From Inonotus obliquus (Eukaryota; Basidiomycota; Agaricomycetes; Hymenochaetales; Hymenochaetaceae), in assembly GCA_032164295.1 (NCBI GenBank), contig JAJHTX010000007.1:62001-126000 (forward strand): a DNA stretch of 64,000 bases, in the 5' to 3' direction. Within the stretch, counting starts at the first letter, position 1. Every line of letters begins with the position of its first letter. Under the pieces are notes generated by a model. It did not search any database, had not been told where the DNA came from, and saw nothing but the letters and a program-made list of their open reading frames with translations. A program made the translations under genes and the position numbers. Positions 63,372 through 64,000 of the stretch are shown here, one piece after another.

Positions 63372-64000
63372 TTAGCTTGAAGCGAAGTCAGTGGGTCTTC
63401 CAGCTCTTGCAGCCTTTGTGGCCTCACTTTCATTTTGCGCCTCGTCTCGCAGGTGCCGTCCGTGGGTATTACTCGTCCCGTACATGCCTAAAAGTCGAAC
63501 ACTTAGCCATCCCAACTCCCTGAATAAGACTCACGCAGCTCGTATCATTCGGTACGCTATCGCGATTCTCTAACAATCCAATCCATTCATTCCATAGATT
63601 CGGGACCTCGATACACTTGAACGCACGGTGCTCTTCAATGCTGTATTCGCGAACCGCCCACGGTGCGATGATAACGTCGACCCAAGGCAACTCATCACCA
63701 CGAAATATGGCCCTGCGATTCTCTGCAAGCTGCCTCGGTCCATCGTACAAGTCCTGACGTGTTTCGACCTCTTTCTCTCGCTCTTGTGTCTGCGGAAGGC
63801 GGGAGAAGGCTGGGACAATCCGTGTACTGATGCGATCCACCCAGAAATTCACACACACCCGGATGTATGACTCCGCAGGCAGGAGACCTGGATGAGCTAG
63901 TAGGGTAGAGATCACACAGAGGATCAAGGATACGTAGAGGGCCTTTCGACCACCAGGATGAAATCCGTTGTATTGATTTCTGGCCGGCCGAGATGACCAC
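63372..64000 (-). pseudogene. Glutathione S-transferase-like relic, cut by the right edge
   Basis: The frame 63927-63469 reads WVDRISTRIVPAF, RQDLYDGPRQLAENR, WVDVIIAPWAVREYS and WIGLLENRDSV, matching the C-terminal domain of the intact GST at 24626. Upstream matches (KALYVSLILCVIS near 63930) continue the same way, and the last exon (near 63455-63372) has RHLRDEAQNESEATKAARAGR. The catalytic glutathione contact Glu of ESLILCEF is Val here, and the last exon is out of frame with the preceding one if the obvious splice sites are used. The N-terminal half lies beyond the window. Probably a pseudogene. Confidence 0.7.

Overview
The window is nuclear DNA of a filamentous basidiomycete, most likely an Agaricomycete. 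Genes are broken by many 47-76 nt GT-AG introns. Several families are typical of mushroom-forming fungi: DUF6533 and DUF6534 seven-helix proteins, F-box proteins, a C2-NACHT-WD40 STAND protein and expanded P450 and GST genes. All gene models below were built by hand from reading frames, splice signals and family motifs, and their exon phases sum to whole codons, except the two DUF6533 genes, where one junction is unresolved.

Left third (1-22.4 kb). The left edge holds a decayed minus-strand locus made of ~370 bp tandem modules. Housekeeping genes follow: a long kelch-BTB protein of Ral2/LZTR1 type (minus), CDK1/Cdc2 (plus), an FKBP12 prolyl isomerase (plus) and a nine-exon F-box protein (plus). 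They are separated by large stretches in which I see no convincing gene.

Middle (23-44 kb). Two UbiA-type prenyltransferase paralogues lie in inverted orientation. Between them are an omega-class GST and a Dsc3-like subunit of the Golgi Dsc E3 ligase. Then come a small two-helix membrane protein, a SnoaL-FAD monooxygenase, a hAT-like MITE with a perfect 8 bp target duplication, a CHFR-like RING protein, a single-exon F-box protein and a ten-exon C2-NACHT-WD40 protein.

Right third (44-64 kb). A GST relic followed by a DUF6533 gene (plus) is mirrored at the right edge by a DUF6533 gene and a GST relic (minus), so the segment was duplicated in inverted orientation. Between the mirror copies lie a cyclopropane-fatty-acid-synthase-like methyltransferase, a cytochrome P450 and a 17-exon DUF6534 protein.

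Prenyltransferase, GST, flavin monooxygenase, P450 and CFA-type methyltransferase could all serve secondary or lipid metabolism, but they are scattered among housekeeping genes and I do not claim a gene cluster. The most notable observations are structural: very small exons (6, 7, 12, 15, 16, 17 and 18 nt) restoring conserved motifs, a stop-free 414 nt intron inside CDK1, a prenyltransferase paralogue with a broken splice donor, inverted segmental duplications and a well-defined MITE. No rRNA, tRNA or CRISPR was recognised.
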